Shown: positions 7,678-14,654 of the stretch, one piece after another
How the letters are laid out: each line of letters starts with the position of its first letter
Numbering within the stretch: the first letter of the stretch is position 1
Assembly: GCA_965365445.1 (NCBI GenBank)
Contig: CBDUBS010000071.1
Coordinates: 1-16,449 of the forward strand
Reading direction: 5' to 3'
DNA: 16,449 nucleotides
Source: CBDUBS01 sp965365445
GTDB taxonomy: Bacteria > Bacteroidota > Rhodothermia > Rhodothermales > DASSAV01
Program-made: the position numbers and the translations under genes
The notes under the pieces: generated by a model
What the model was told of the DNA's origin: nothing
What the model saw: only the letters and a program-made list of their open reading frames with translations
Database searches by the model: none

Positions 7678-9357
7678 TTAGTCGAGCGTGATGAGGCGCG
7701 TAAAAAACTCCACATCCGCCCTGTTGCGCAGCAGGATCAATCCGCCCAGCAGGAGCAGCGTGAACAGCGGGTTGCCCAGCAGGACGAGCAATACCTTATG
7801 CGCCGGCATGTGGGTGATCTGGGCGTAGTCGAACACGGTGCGCAGGGTAGCCACCACCGTGAACACGATCCACGCCGCCGCCAGAACGAGCACCCCGTAC
7901 AACGCTTGCTCGTGCACCAGGCTGGGCACGACCGCCGCTCCGACCAGGATGAGCAGCAGAGGCCACCGGGGCCATACCACCAGCATCATGGCCTGTCCGG
8001 GCATCAGCGGGTACCGCCTTCGGGAAGCGAAGGAGAGCACCGAACTCCATAGAACCAGGATGAGTGCATAGAGGCTGCCCAGAAGCAGCACCAGCATCCA
8101 GGGCTGATTGAGCAGGGCCACCATGATTTTCTGGAAGGCGGCCGGCAACCACTGGAACAGCGCGGCAAACACCGGTTCGGTGCGCAGGGTTTCGAGCAGG
8201 ACCACGCCCATTACGCCGACACTGCACCCCAATGCCACCAGCAGAACCGCACTGGAGCCGAGCAGCATATCCCGCCCCTCCCGTACGGCATCCCGGTAAA
8301 ACCCTTTGGCCGTAAAGTACCGGGGCAGCATCTGGCGCAGCCGGGGGGAGGTGGCGTAAAACCCGGCCAGGATAACGAAAACCCCCCAGGCGATCAGCGC
8401 CGCCCAGGGTGTTTCGGAAGCGGGACGCGGGCCCGAGTCGAACGCAAACACGGTCTGGCGGCCGGTATAAAACCCCTTTACCACCTCGAAGGCCGGCCGC
8501 TGCTCGTCGTGCAGCCCGAGGAGGCCGTATGCCTTATGATAGGGGTTATCGAGGTCGTGGGAGGGGGAAGGCAGGTTCGGGACCTCGTCGCGCCAGCGGT
8601 GAACGAAAACGTACATCGGACCCGCCTCAGACGTATCCGCCAGCAGAGCGTTCAGCCCCTCTTCCAGGTACCTGGCCTGCCACTGGAGGGAGTGCTCGGT
8701 GCGGAGCCCTTCCGGTCCGCCGGGCCTGGCCCAGGCCCCGAGCGCTCCGATGCCGAACGCTACGTCGGGGTGGGCCGCTCGTACATCCCTTAGCTTTTGC
8801 ATGAGGGCGACAGGGTTCGGAAGGTCGCGCCCGTCGATAAGGACGAAATCGACCGACCCGGCGCACCGATCGTGTTGCGGGAACAGGGTGGTATAATAGA
8901 GCCGGATGTCGGTTGCAGCCTGCTCCCGCACCCGGCCGGCCAGCTGCTCGAAGTAACGGCACGCCGCCGGGTTGCCCGTATCGGCGAAACCGGCCAACCC
9001 GAAGGTACGGGCCGAAGGATGCCGTGAGGCCCGTTCGAGCGCCGCCCCGAGCTCGCGGAGTGCGTAATCCAGCGAATCGGCCAGCGTTTCCGCCGGGAGA
9101 TAGGTCACCGGGAGTTCCTGGAAAATGTGTATGCCGAGCGTATCGGCCAGAGTGAGCAGGCGTTCGTCCCGGATGATGTCCGTCCGAACGGCCTGCACCC
9201 CTATGGCCCGCATGAGGCGCAGATCGCGTTCCGCCCGGCGCACGTCGGAGGGGGCGCGCCACACCATACCCTTTACGGGCGCTTGCCGGGCTACGGCGCC
9301 CGGGAGGGGCAGGAAAAGCATCAGGCCGGCAAGTCCGACAACGATCTGTTTCAGCAT
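7678..9357 (-). CDS. Secreted TIM-barrel (GH2-like) domain fused to a six-helix membrane domain
   Basis: A 559-residue protein of unknown function with two parts. After a signal peptide (hydrophobic 5-22, site near VARQA) residues ~28-300 read like a glycoside hydrolase TIM barrel of the GH2 type: LMRAIGVQAVRTDIIRDE and LADTLGIHIFQELPVTYL follow the GH2 pattern of 'G-x-N-x-(V)R...D-x-x-G-(I)-x-x-x-(E)', and AYGLLGLHDEQRPAFEVVKGFY resembles the end of such barrels. The GH2 acid/base motif (N-E after a strand) is not visible: the matching place reads TFGLAGFADTGN. Residues ~318-543 carry about six membrane helices (318-335, 366-390, 420-443, 457-480, 485-504, 522-543). So the barrel should lie in the periplasm, anchored to the inner membrane. 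The start has no Shine-Dalgarno. Activity is doubtful; sugar binding or sensing is possible. Confidence 0.6.
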   Translation of the reverse strand: MLKQIVVGLAGLMLFLPLPGAVARQAPVKGMVWRAPSDVRRAERDLRLMRAIGVQAVRTDIIRDERLLTLADTLGIHIFQELPVTYLPAETLADSLDYALRELGAALERASRHPSARTFGLAGFADTGNPAACRYFEQLAGRVREQAATDIRLYYTTLFPQHDRCAGSVDFVLIDGRDLPNPVALMQKLRDVRAAHPDVAFGIGALGAWARPGGPEGLRTEHSLQWQARYLEEGLNALLADTSEAGPMYVFVHRWRDEVPNLPSPSHDLDNPYHKAYGLLGLHDEQRPAFEVVKGFYTGRQTVFAFDSGPRPASETPWAALIAWGVFVILAGFYATSPRLRQMLPRYFTAKGFYRDAVREGRDMLLGSSAVLLVALGCSVGVMGVVLLETLRTEPVFAALFQWLPAAFQKIMVALLNQPWMLVLLLGSLYALILVLWSSVLSFASRRRYPLMPGQAMMLVVWPRWPLLLILVGAAVVPSLVHEQALYGVLVLAAAWIVFTVVATLRTVFDYAQITHMPAHKVLLVLLGNPLFTLLLLGGLILLRNRADVEFFTRLITLD

Positions 9358-9548
9358 GGTGAGTTCAGCGTATGCCCGGTCGGTTCAGGTCCCGCTTACT
9401 CCGCAGGCCGTTCGATGTTTTTGTCATGAACCCGTGCGACCGATCTATTCCCGGGCGTTCATTATTTCTCCACAGGGCTGAAACTCCCATCGGGCCTTTT
9501 CGTAGCGTGAGCCTGCGAAAACCTGTTACCACACATTTACGCCCGTCA

Positions 9549-9580
9549 TTTGCCGAGATTGGCTGGTAGCTGTATTCTTG
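9549..9580 (+). promoter_or_regulatory. Candidate promoter of the outer-membrane barrel gene, Bacteroidota type
   Basis: TTTG (9549-9552), exactly 20 bases, then TATTCTTG (9573-9580): a perfect -33 box and a -7 box with one mismatch to TAnnTTTG. The start codon of the barrel gene is 56 bases further on. The rest of the 279-base gap 9358-9636 shows no other feature I can support. Confidence 0.65.
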
Positions 9581-9636
9581 CGTACTCAAAATCGGTCGTA
9601 AAGGTCACTTTCGTTTCATTCATTTACAGGTAAAAC

Positions 9637-10170
9637 ATGAAAAACAGCGTACGAATCGTTCTACTCACTGCTGCGATGGCCGTAGCGCTTGCCCCGAGTG
9701 CGTTTGCCCAGTTCGACCTGGGTGTACGGGCCGGATTCGACATCGAGGCGGAGGACCCCTTCGTTGGCGTCGAGGCGCGTATCGCCCTGCCGGTAGGCAA
9801 CCTCCCGTTGATGCTCCAGCCGTCGTTCGATTACTTCATTACGGGAGACGGAGGCGACGGAATCGGCGGCGTCGGTTTCGATTACAACGTGTATCAGATC
9901 GACGTGAATGTGCTGTATCCGTTCGGCGTCAACAACGAATCGTTTACCCCGTATGCCGGCGTGGGTCTCGGCATTACGTACTGGTCGTTCGACTACAGTG
10001 GCCTGGGCGTCAATGCCGACGATAGCGAAACCGACATCGGGCTCAACATCGTCGGGGGGGCCATGTTCGGGTCGGGCAATCTGCGGCCTTTCGCGCAGGC
10101 CCGGTTCATGCTGGGCGGCGGAGAGTTGTTTTCGTTGATGGGAGGTGTGCTTTTCCGCTTCGGCGGGTGA
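9637..10170 (+). CDS. Small outer-membrane beta-barrel protein
   Basis: A 177-residue exported protein. Residues 1-24 are a textbook signal peptide (KNSVR, a hydrophobic core, then SAFA before Gln25). The mature part is built of alternating strands with glycines and aromatic residues, such as FDLGVRAGF, QPSFDYFI, PYAGVGLGITYWSF and RFMLGGG. It ends in a strand with phenylalanine near the C-terminus (GVLFRFGG), close to the signature used for barrel insertion. This is the pattern of small OmpA/OmpX-like eight-stranded barrels; the exact function is unknown. It has its own promoter (9549-9580) and terminator (10193-10231), so it is a single-gene transcript. The ATG start lies just after TACAGGTAAAAC, a weak ribosome binding site. 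Confidence 0.85.
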   Translation: MKNSVRIVLLTAAMAVALAPSAFAQFDLGVRAGFDIEAEDPFVGVEARIALPVGNLPLMLQPSFDYFITGDGGDGIGGVGFDYNVYQIDVNVLYPFGVNNESFTPYAGVGLGITYWSFDYSGLGVNADDSETDIGLNIVGGAMFGSGNLRPFAQARFMLGGGELFSLMGGVLFRFGG

Positions 10171-10192
10171 GCGGCTCCCCGGTTCGTCGTGC

Positions 10193-10231
10193 AAAAAGCC
10201 CGCCCCGGCGATGCCGGCGGCGGGTTTTTTT
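10193..10231 (+). terminator. Intrinsic terminator after the barrel gene
   Basis: CCCGCC (10199-10204) pairs with GGCGGG (10219-10224) and an inner CCGGC/GCCGG stem closes a three-base loop, with one bulged C (10218). The stem is preceded by five A and followed by seven T (10225-10231), so it can act in both directions. Confidence 0.88.
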
Positions 10232-10375
10232 GCGCCCCTGCTTTCCGAGCGCCCGGAAATAGCCACAGAAAAAATGCCCGGACCGCACAACAATCGGAGC
10301 GGGCCCTCGTATAGCGCCCCATTCGAGAGCGGTTTACCGCCTCCACCATTCATTTATCCATCATCGGTGTTTCGT

Positions 10376-10813
10376 ATGCGGTTATCATCGTTCGTTCCCC
10401 TGACGGCGCTCGTCGCGGCCGGGTTTCTTTTTACGGGTTGTTATACGGTGCAATACGCCGTGCCCTCCGAGCAGGCGCGCGACAGTTATGACGTGACCGA
10501 TTCGTTTGAAGTGAAAAAGCGCGCTTCGTGGGTCATCTTTGGACTCGTTCCGGTGCAGGAAGCCGAGGTAGCCGAGATCGTTGCCCGCGAGGTTCAGCGC
10601 GCCGACGGCGATGCGGCTACGAATGTCGTGGTTACGGCGCAGTACGATCCGGTTGACGTTGTGGTAGGCGCCCTTCTGGGAGGGATTTTCAACACGCGCT
10701 CGTATACCGTAACCGGGGATATCGTCCGAGTAAAAGGCGGAATGGCCCGGGTTTCTCCGGAGGAAGGGTTCGAGGCGGAATCGCCTATACTGGGAGAAAT
10801 CCGGTACGAGTAA
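10376..10813 (+). CDS. Small predicted lipoprotein of unknown function
   Basis: A 145-residue protein with a lipoprotein signal: a basic start, a hydrophobic stretch, and the lipobox LFTGC with the lipidated cysteine at residue 22. The mature part has a charged segment (SFEVKKRASWVIFGLVPVQE), an acidic and Ala-rich helix (AEIVAREVQRADGDAATNV), strand-like VVVTAQYDPVDVVVG, and a glycine-containing hydrophobic stretch LLGGIFNTRSYTVTGDIVRV. This resembles small Bor/TRL-like lipoproteins in general layout, but I do not recognise the family. The frame is open upstream to 10145, but the ATG at 10376 is chosen because the lipoprotein signal begins there; no Shine-Dalgarno is evident. It is bounded by terminators on both sides. 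The following residue after the cysteine is Tyr, so outer-membrane sorting is plausible by E. coli rules. Confidence 0.75.
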   Translation: MRLSSFVPLTALVAAGFLFTGCYTVQYAVPSEQARDSYDVTDSFEVKKRASWVIFGLVPVQEAEVAEIVAREVQRADGDAATNVVVTAQYDPVDVVVGALLGGIFNTRSYTVTGDIVRVKGGMARVSPEEGFEAESPILGEIRYE

Positions 10814-10831
10814 CGGACGATTATTACGTCG

Positions 10832-10867
10832 AAAGGCCGCGTTCCCACGGGGGAGGCGGCCTTTTTT
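10832..10867 (+). terminator. Intrinsic terminator after the lipoprotein gene
   Basis: AAAGGCCGC (10832-10840) pairs with GCGGCCTTT (10856-10864), with an inner TCCC/GGGA stem (10843-10846 with 10851-10854), and a run of six T ends at 10867. It lies 18 bases after the lipoprotein stop codon. Confidence 0.88.
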
Positions 10868-10894
10868 ATGCGCCTTGCATCCGGAGCCACCATT

Positions 10895-10931
10895 CCTCGC
10901 ACGTCGGCGAACGTCCCGCCGACGTGCGAGG
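10895..10931. repeat. Perfect 15-base-pair inverted repeat, unexplained
   Basis: CCTCGCACGTCGGCG (10895-10909) is followed by a seven-base spacer (AACGTCC) and its exact reverse complement (10917-10931). No T run follows on either strand, so it is not an ordinary intrinsic terminator. It lies between the lipoprotein terminator and the 3' end of ftsZ. It could be an RNA hairpin protecting the end of the ftsZ message, a protein binding site, or a dispersed repeat unit. I cannot tell from one copy. Confidence 0.7.
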
Positions 10932-11000
10932 GCTTCGGCCTTGCTCAGGGGCCGGTGGCCGGGCTGGAGGGCCCAAGTTCATGCTCCTGACAAAACTTCC

Positions 11001-11145
11001 CGTGAAGCACTCCACGAATTTCCCGGACACAGCCGGGAAAGCGTTTCGCCAGGGTTTCTTGCGGAGTGCTCCGGATCGGAAGGTATGGCGCAGGGGTGAC
11101 AACGTAGTGTCGCACCTACTTTCCAATGGAAGCCTCTCCGGAGCA
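11001..11145. other. Structured non-coding stretch at the 3' side of ftsZ, with competing pairings
   Basis: Several inverted repeats overlap here. AGCACTCC (11006-11013) pairs with GGAGTGCT (11063-11070), enclosing a perfect hairpin TTTCCCGG/CCGGGAAA (11019-11026 with 11033-11040). TGCTCCGGA (11067-11075) pairs instead with TCCGGAGCA (11137-11145), enclosing GGT-GACA/TGTC-ACC (around 11095-11117). The first and second pairings share bases 11067-11070, so they exclude each other. A third local hairpin, 11001-11016, competes with the first. No protein-like reading frame fits. It may be the 3' untranslated end of the ftsZ message or an unnamed small RNA; no known RNA family was recognised. Confidence 0.4.
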
Positions 11146-11153
11146 TCCACCCG

Positions 11154-12410
11154 TCAGTCCATCATTTTACGCAGAAAAGCCGGCACCTCGGAATTATCCT
11201 TTCGTATTCTTTCGGGGCGTTCCCGGACATCGTCCGGAATGAGGCGCGTGATTTTCCCGGCGGTATCCGAGCGGTTTTCGGCGGCAGGCGCCTTGGCCGC
11301 CGGAGGAACACTGCGTCGGGTATACGACGGCTCATCCAGTTGTTTCAGGTTGTCCGCCCCCTTGTACTGGGGGTGACGGCCGTCCTGGCCCAGCGGAACG
11401 GTACGGCGGTCGGAGGACGACGTTTTCTGGATGGCCCGGTCGAATCCGGTGGCAATGACGGTAACGCGCAGGTCGTCGCCCATGCCCTCGTCGATCACCG
11501 TGCCGAAGATTACCTCTACCTCATCCCCTGCTTCCCGCTGAATGATGCTGGTGGCCGCGGTAGCTTCGCGAATACCGAGGGACCTGCCCGCCGTAATGTT
11601 AACGAGAACGTTGCTGGCGCCGGCGATGGAAAGCCCGTCCAGCAGCGGGCTGGAAATGGCCTCGATGGCCGCGCGTTCCGCCCGGTTTTCGCCGGAAGCG
11701 GTAGCGGCGCCCATCAGAGCCGTTCCGCCGTTTTGCATCGTCGTTTTGACGTCCGCAAAATCGAGGTTGATCAGGCCGTGCACCGTAATCAGATCGCTGA
11801 TTCCGCGGGTGGCGTTATAGAGTACGTCGTCGGCGCGGGAGAAGGCGTCGATAAGGCTGGTATTGGCCTCGGCTATGTCGAGCAGGCGTTCGTTGGGTAT
11901 GACGATCAGCGTGTCCACGTTTTCGCGCAGCAGGTCGATTCCTTCCGAGGCGGTCTTGAGACGTTTGCGCCCTTCGCAATCGAACGGTTTGGTGACAATG
12001 GCGACGGTCAGGATGCCCAGGTTGCGGGCCAGGGATGCCACGACCGGAGCGCCGCCCGTTCCGGTGCCGCCCCCCATGCCGGCCGTGATGAAGACCATAT
12101 CGAAATCCTGCAGGGCTTTTTCGATGTCTTCGTTGCTTTCCTGCAAGGCTTCGGCGCCGACGACGGGCCGGGCGCCCGCGCCGAGGCCTTTCGTCAGGCT
12201 GCGCCCGGCCTGAATCTTGTTCGGCGCCTTGTTGGCCAGCAGGGCCTGGGCGTCGGTGTTGATCGCGATGAATTCAACGCCGTGAATTCCGCGGTCTACC
12301 ATGTTGTTGATCGCATTGCCGCCGCCGCCGCCGACGCCGACCACGCAAATCTTGGCGTCCTCGTTGAGCGCGTCATCGAAGGAGAAGCGCGGGTTCGTAG
12401 GAAATTCCAT
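11154..12410 (-). CDS. ftsZ: Cell division protein FtsZ
   Basis: FtsZ is the tubulin-like GTPase that polymerises into the Z ring at midcell and recruits the divisome. The 418-residue protein has the tubulin signature GGGTGTG at residues 113-119 and the N-terminal VGVGGGGGNAINNM nucleotide site. The T7 synergy loop NLDFADV is at 215-221, with the catalytic aspartates present. After the core (to about residue 325) comes a variable linker of roughly 75 residues and then the conserved C-terminal peptide EVPAFLRKMMD, which binds FtsA. The ATG at 12410 is chosen over an in-frame ATG at 12446 because of the strong GGAGGG ahead of it. It lies 136 bases after ftsA, and that gap holds a candidate promoter and two hairpins. 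Confidence 0.98.
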   Translation of the reverse strand: MEFPTNPRFSFDDALNEDAKICVVGVGGGGGNAINNMVDRGIHGVEFIAINTDAQALLANKAPNKIQAGRSLTKGLGAGARPVVGAEALQESNEDIEKALQDFDMVFITAGMGGGTGTGGAPVVASLARNLGILTVAIVTKPFDCEGRKRLKTASEGIDLLRENVDTLIVIPNERLLDIAEANTSLIDAFSRADDVLYNATRGISDLITVHGLINLDFADVKTTMQNGGTALMGAATASGENRAERAAIEAISSPLLDGLSIAGASNVLVNITAGRSLGIREATAATSIIQREAGDEVEVIFGTVIDEGMGDDLRVTVIATGFDRAIQKTSSSDRRTVPLGQDGRHPQYKGADNLKQLDEPSYTRRSVPPAAKAPAAENRSDTAGKITRLIPDDVRERPERIRKDNSEVPAFLRKMMD

Positions 12411-12414
12411 AGGT

Positions 12415-12420
12415 CCCTCC
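12415..12420 (-). promoter_or_regulatory. ftsZ ribosome binding site
   Basis: On the minus strand GGAGGG ends four bases before the ATG at 12410 (intervening ACCT). It decides the ftsZ start, because no comparable site precedes the in-frame ATG at 12446. Confidence 0.7.
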
Positions 12421-12426
12421 AGTTGT

Positions 12427-12449
12427 AAAAAACGTTTGTTGAACAAACG
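12427..12449 (-). terminator. Terminator-like hairpin in the ftsZ leader
   Basis: On the minus strand CGTTTGTT and AACAAACG (12449-12442 and 12440-12433) form an A/T-rich seven- or eight-pair hairpin with a tiny loop, immediately followed by six T (12432-12427). This has the form of an intrinsic terminator or attenuator, yet it lies only about 17 bases before the ftsZ start codon. The stem is weak in GC, so full termination is doubtful. The same palindrome could instead be an operator. Confidence 0.45.
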
Positions 12450-12452
12450 GCC

Positions 12453-12485
12453 GATCGCTCCGGGTTGAGCACGCCTGGAGCGATC
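12453..12485 (-). repeat. Nine-base-pair inverted repeat in the ftsA-ftsZ gap
   Basis: GATCGCTCC (12453-12461) and GGAGCGATC (12477-12485) are exact reverse complements separated by 15 bases. In the ftsZ transcript this forms a hairpin just upstream of the U-tailed hairpin at 12427-12449. The order, GC-rich hairpin then U-tailed hairpin, resembles a two-hairpin leader. Confidence 0.55.
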
Positions 12486-12493
12486 AGGCTCGC

Positions 12494-12525
12494 CAAGTCT
12501 AAGGATTACGGGGTTATGTCATAAA
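12494..12525 (-). promoter_or_regulatory. Candidate internal promoter for ftsZ
   Basis: On the minus strand TTTA (12525-12522), 20 bases, then TAGACTTG (12501-12494). The -7 box differs from TAnnTTTG at one fixed base and the -33 box from TTTG at one. The spacing equals the better promoters in this window. Transcription would start about 75-80 bases before the ftsZ ATG, just ahead of both hairpins. The match is weaker than the others. Confidence 0.4.
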
Positions 12526-12546
12526 AGAAAAGTTCGTGAGAATGCA

Positions 12547-13842
12547 TCATAATTCATCGAACCACGATTTCATCCGGGAGGCGATCCGGTTCATCAGTTT
12601 GTCCGAGGCCACTTCTTCACGGACCGGAAGTTGCCGCTCCCCCATGGAGCCGTGGAACGGGGTAGCGCCGATCAATTCGGGACGCAGGCCGTACAACACC
12701 AGACCTACCGACGTCGAGAACTTGGGGTCGGTCACTTCTTCCACCATGCCGCCTCCCAGGCCCAGCGGTTTGCCGATGCGGGCCTCCATACCCAGCACTT
12801 CCCCGGCCAGCTCGGCCGTACCGGGGATGAGCGCTCCCCCGCCGGTCAGGACGACCCCGGCGGCAAGATGGCGGGAATACCCGCTGCGTTTGATCTCGAT
12901 GGCGGCGATCTCCAGAATTTCCTCCATGCGGGGCTGGATGATCTGGGCCAGCGTACTCCGGCTGATACTTTTTTCCGGCCTTCCGCCGAGGCCCGGAATG
13001 GTAATTTCCTGATCCTCGTTCACCAGATCGACGATCGAGACGCCGAACCGGCACTTCAGGCGTTCGGCCTGATCGCGCATGATGCCGAGGCCCTTGCGGA
13101 TGTCCTCGGTAACCTTGTTTCCGGCTACGGCCACTACCGCCGTATGGCGGATGGTGCTGTCTTCAAAGACGGCGATGTCGGTGGTGCCTCCTCCGATGTC
13201 GATCAGGGCAACGCCGACTTCCTTTTCGTCGGGGTGCAAGACGGCAAAGGACGAGGCCAGCGGTTCCAGCACGAGATCGTACACTTCGTATCCCGCCCGC
13301 TCGATGCAGCGGTAGATGTTTTTGGCCGCCGAAACCAGGCCGGTAATGATGTGGACGTTGGCTTCGAGGCGGACGCCGCTCATGCCGACCGGGTCGGCGA
13401 CGCCGTCCTGGCCGTCGACGATAAACTCCTGCGGGATGACGTGCAGTATTTCCCGATCCGCCGGCATGGCTACGTGCGTGGTATCCTCGATGAGCCGCTG
13501 GACGTCGCGCCGGCTGATGGCTCCGTCGCGGCCCGGCACCGTAATGACGCCCCGGCTCTGGAAACTCTGCACATGGTCCCCTGCGATGCCGACCACGACC
13601 TGCCGGACGTTCACCCCTGCGGCCCGCTCCGCCTCCTTAACGGCGTGCTGCACGGCCGCCACGGTCTTGTCGATATTGACGACCACACCGCGGTTGATGC
13701 CGTCCGACTCCGCCACGCCGACGCCGAGTATGTTTACCCGGTCGATAGAGTCGGCGGCGGCCACGATGGCCCCGATCTTGGTCGTTCCGATATCAACCCC
13801 CACTACGATACGTTCATTCATTTTCGATTGTCCATTCATCAT
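12547..13842 (-). CDS. ftsA: Cell division protein FtsA
   Basis: FtsA is the actin-like ATPase that ties FtsZ filaments to the inner membrane. The 431-residue protein shows the phosphate-1 motif VGVDIGTTKIG (residues 14-24), the phosphate-2 motif DIGGGTTD (215-222) and the adenosine-site motif LTGGGALIPG (332-341). The SHS2-type 1C subdomain covers about 85-165. The last 20 residues (SDKLMNRIASRMKSWFDEL) form the expected amphipathic membrane-targeting helix. The start at 13842 is supported by AGGAGAG (13857-13851) eight bases before it, and by the four-base ATGA overlap with the ftsQ stop codon, which suggests translational coupling. In-frame ATGs at 13839 and 13821 are alternatives. Confidence 0.97.
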   Translation of the reverse strand: MMNGQSKMNERIVVGVDIGTTKIGAIVAAADSIDRVNILGVGVAESDGINRGVVVNIDKTVAAVQHAVKEAERAAGVNVRQVVVGIAGDHVQSFQSRGVITVPGRDGAISRRDVQRLIEDTTHVAMPADREILHVIPQEFIVDGQDGVADPVGMSGVRLEANVHIITGLVSAAKNIYRCIERAGYEVYDLVLEPLASSFAVLHPDEKEVGVALIDIGGGTTDIAVFEDSTIRHTAVVAVAGNKVTEDIRKGLGIMRDQAERLKCRFGVSIVDLVNEDQEITIPGLGGRPEKSISRSTLAQIIQPRMEEILEIAAIEIKRSGYSRHLAAGVVLTGGGALIPGTAELAGEVLGMEARIGKPLGLGGGMVEEVTDPKFSTSVGLVLYGLRPELIGATPFHGSMGERQLPVREEVASDKLMNRIASRMKSWFDEL

Positions 13843-14654
13843 CTGCTGCGCTCTCCTGGGTCGGCTGCCGGCTGCGAATCGGTTGACGTCAACAGTTTTT
13901 CGTTGGTGACGACCTGTCCGTCGAACCGGAGATCTACGAGCGAAAAGAGTTTATCGGGTTGCGTAAGAACGGCCTGGCGCCAGAACAGGGCAAGCCGCTC
14001 GAGTTTTTCAGCGAACCCCAACCGGCCCATACGAACGGTGAGGGATCCCTGGCGATGCACCGGAGCGGTGCGCAGCCGAAGCTCGCCCTCTCCGTCGAGG
14101 TTGAATTCCGAGATGACGGCCTGCACTTCCTCGCCGGCGCCGCCCAGTGCAGCCAGCAGGTCCCGCACGGTTGCATTCCGGAACGGTTCGGCCGGGCCGG
14201 GGATGACGTCGGCTCCGCGCAGCAGCGGCACGTCGAAGGCGGCGCCCGCCGGCGGCATCACATATCCTTCCGCATCGGCGTATACCCTGGGCCGTCCCTG
14301 TCCGTCCAGAAGCAACGCCACCGGAGTCCGTTCCCATATTCGGATACGTAGGGCGCCGGTTGGAAGGCGCGTCACGCTCGTTTTTATCACCCAGGGGTGC
14401 CGCCGCACGCGGTCCTCGATGATCGCCGGGTCGATGTCGTACAGGGCTTGCGTGGTATCTACGCGCGCCATGCCCCGGATATCCGCTTCGTCGGCCTGTT
14501 CGGCGCCGACCACCTGTATGTGGTTGCAGGGAATGAACACCGAACCCAGCCATACCAGCAGCAGCAACAATCCCATGATAGCCGTTCCGGCGATCAGGTA
14601 CCGTTTTACTCCGGGTTGTCTGGTCTTTTTCCCCATGGCTGGTCTGGTTTTCAT
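13839..14654 (-). CDS. ftsQ: Cell division protein FtsQ (DivIB family)
   Basis: FtsQ is a bitopic inner-membrane divisome protein that links the Z ring to septal wall synthesis through FtsB and FtsL. The 271-residue protein begins with a short basic cytoplasmic tail. One membrane helix follows at about residues 19-41 (LIAGTAIMGLLLLLVWLGSV), then a POTRA-like domain from about residue 43 (IQVVGAEQADEADIRGM) and the beta domain with HPWVIKTSVTRLPTGALRI. Sequence in this family is poorly conserved, so the identification also rests on position between murC and ftsA. The ATG at 14654 overlaps the murC stop as ATGA; another ATG at 14636 is possible. The C-terminus overlaps ftsA in the same manner. 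Confidence 0.93.
   Translation of the reverse strand: MKTRPAMGKKTRQPGVKRYLIAGTAIMGLLLLLVWLGSVFIPCNHIQVVGAEQADEADIRGMARVDTTQALYDIDPAIIEDRVRRHPWVIKTSVTRLPTGALRIRIWERTPVALLLDGQGRPRVYADAEGYVMPPAGAAFDVPLLRGADVIPGPAEPFRNATVRDLLAALGGAGEEVQAVISEFNLDGEGELRLRTAPVHRQGSLTVRMGRLGFAEKLERLALFWRQAVLTQPDKLFSLVDLRFDGQVVTNEKLLTSTDSQPAADPGERSR

Noticed and set aside
9380..9420. A possible tRNA T-arm (GGTTCAGGTCCC)
   Set aside because: It lacks the TTCRA core with proper stem pairing, and no acceptor or anticodon arm is present around it.
9358..9636. Short open frames of 65-74 codons on both strands
   Set aside because: No ribosome binding site, domain, signal peptide or conserved-looking composition; better explained as non-coding sequence with the promoter of the barrel gene.
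11340..12428. A 362-codon open frame on the plus strand, antisense to ftsZ
   Set aside because: It covers the ftsZ coding region exactly and reads as a shadow of it, with no start signal or domain.
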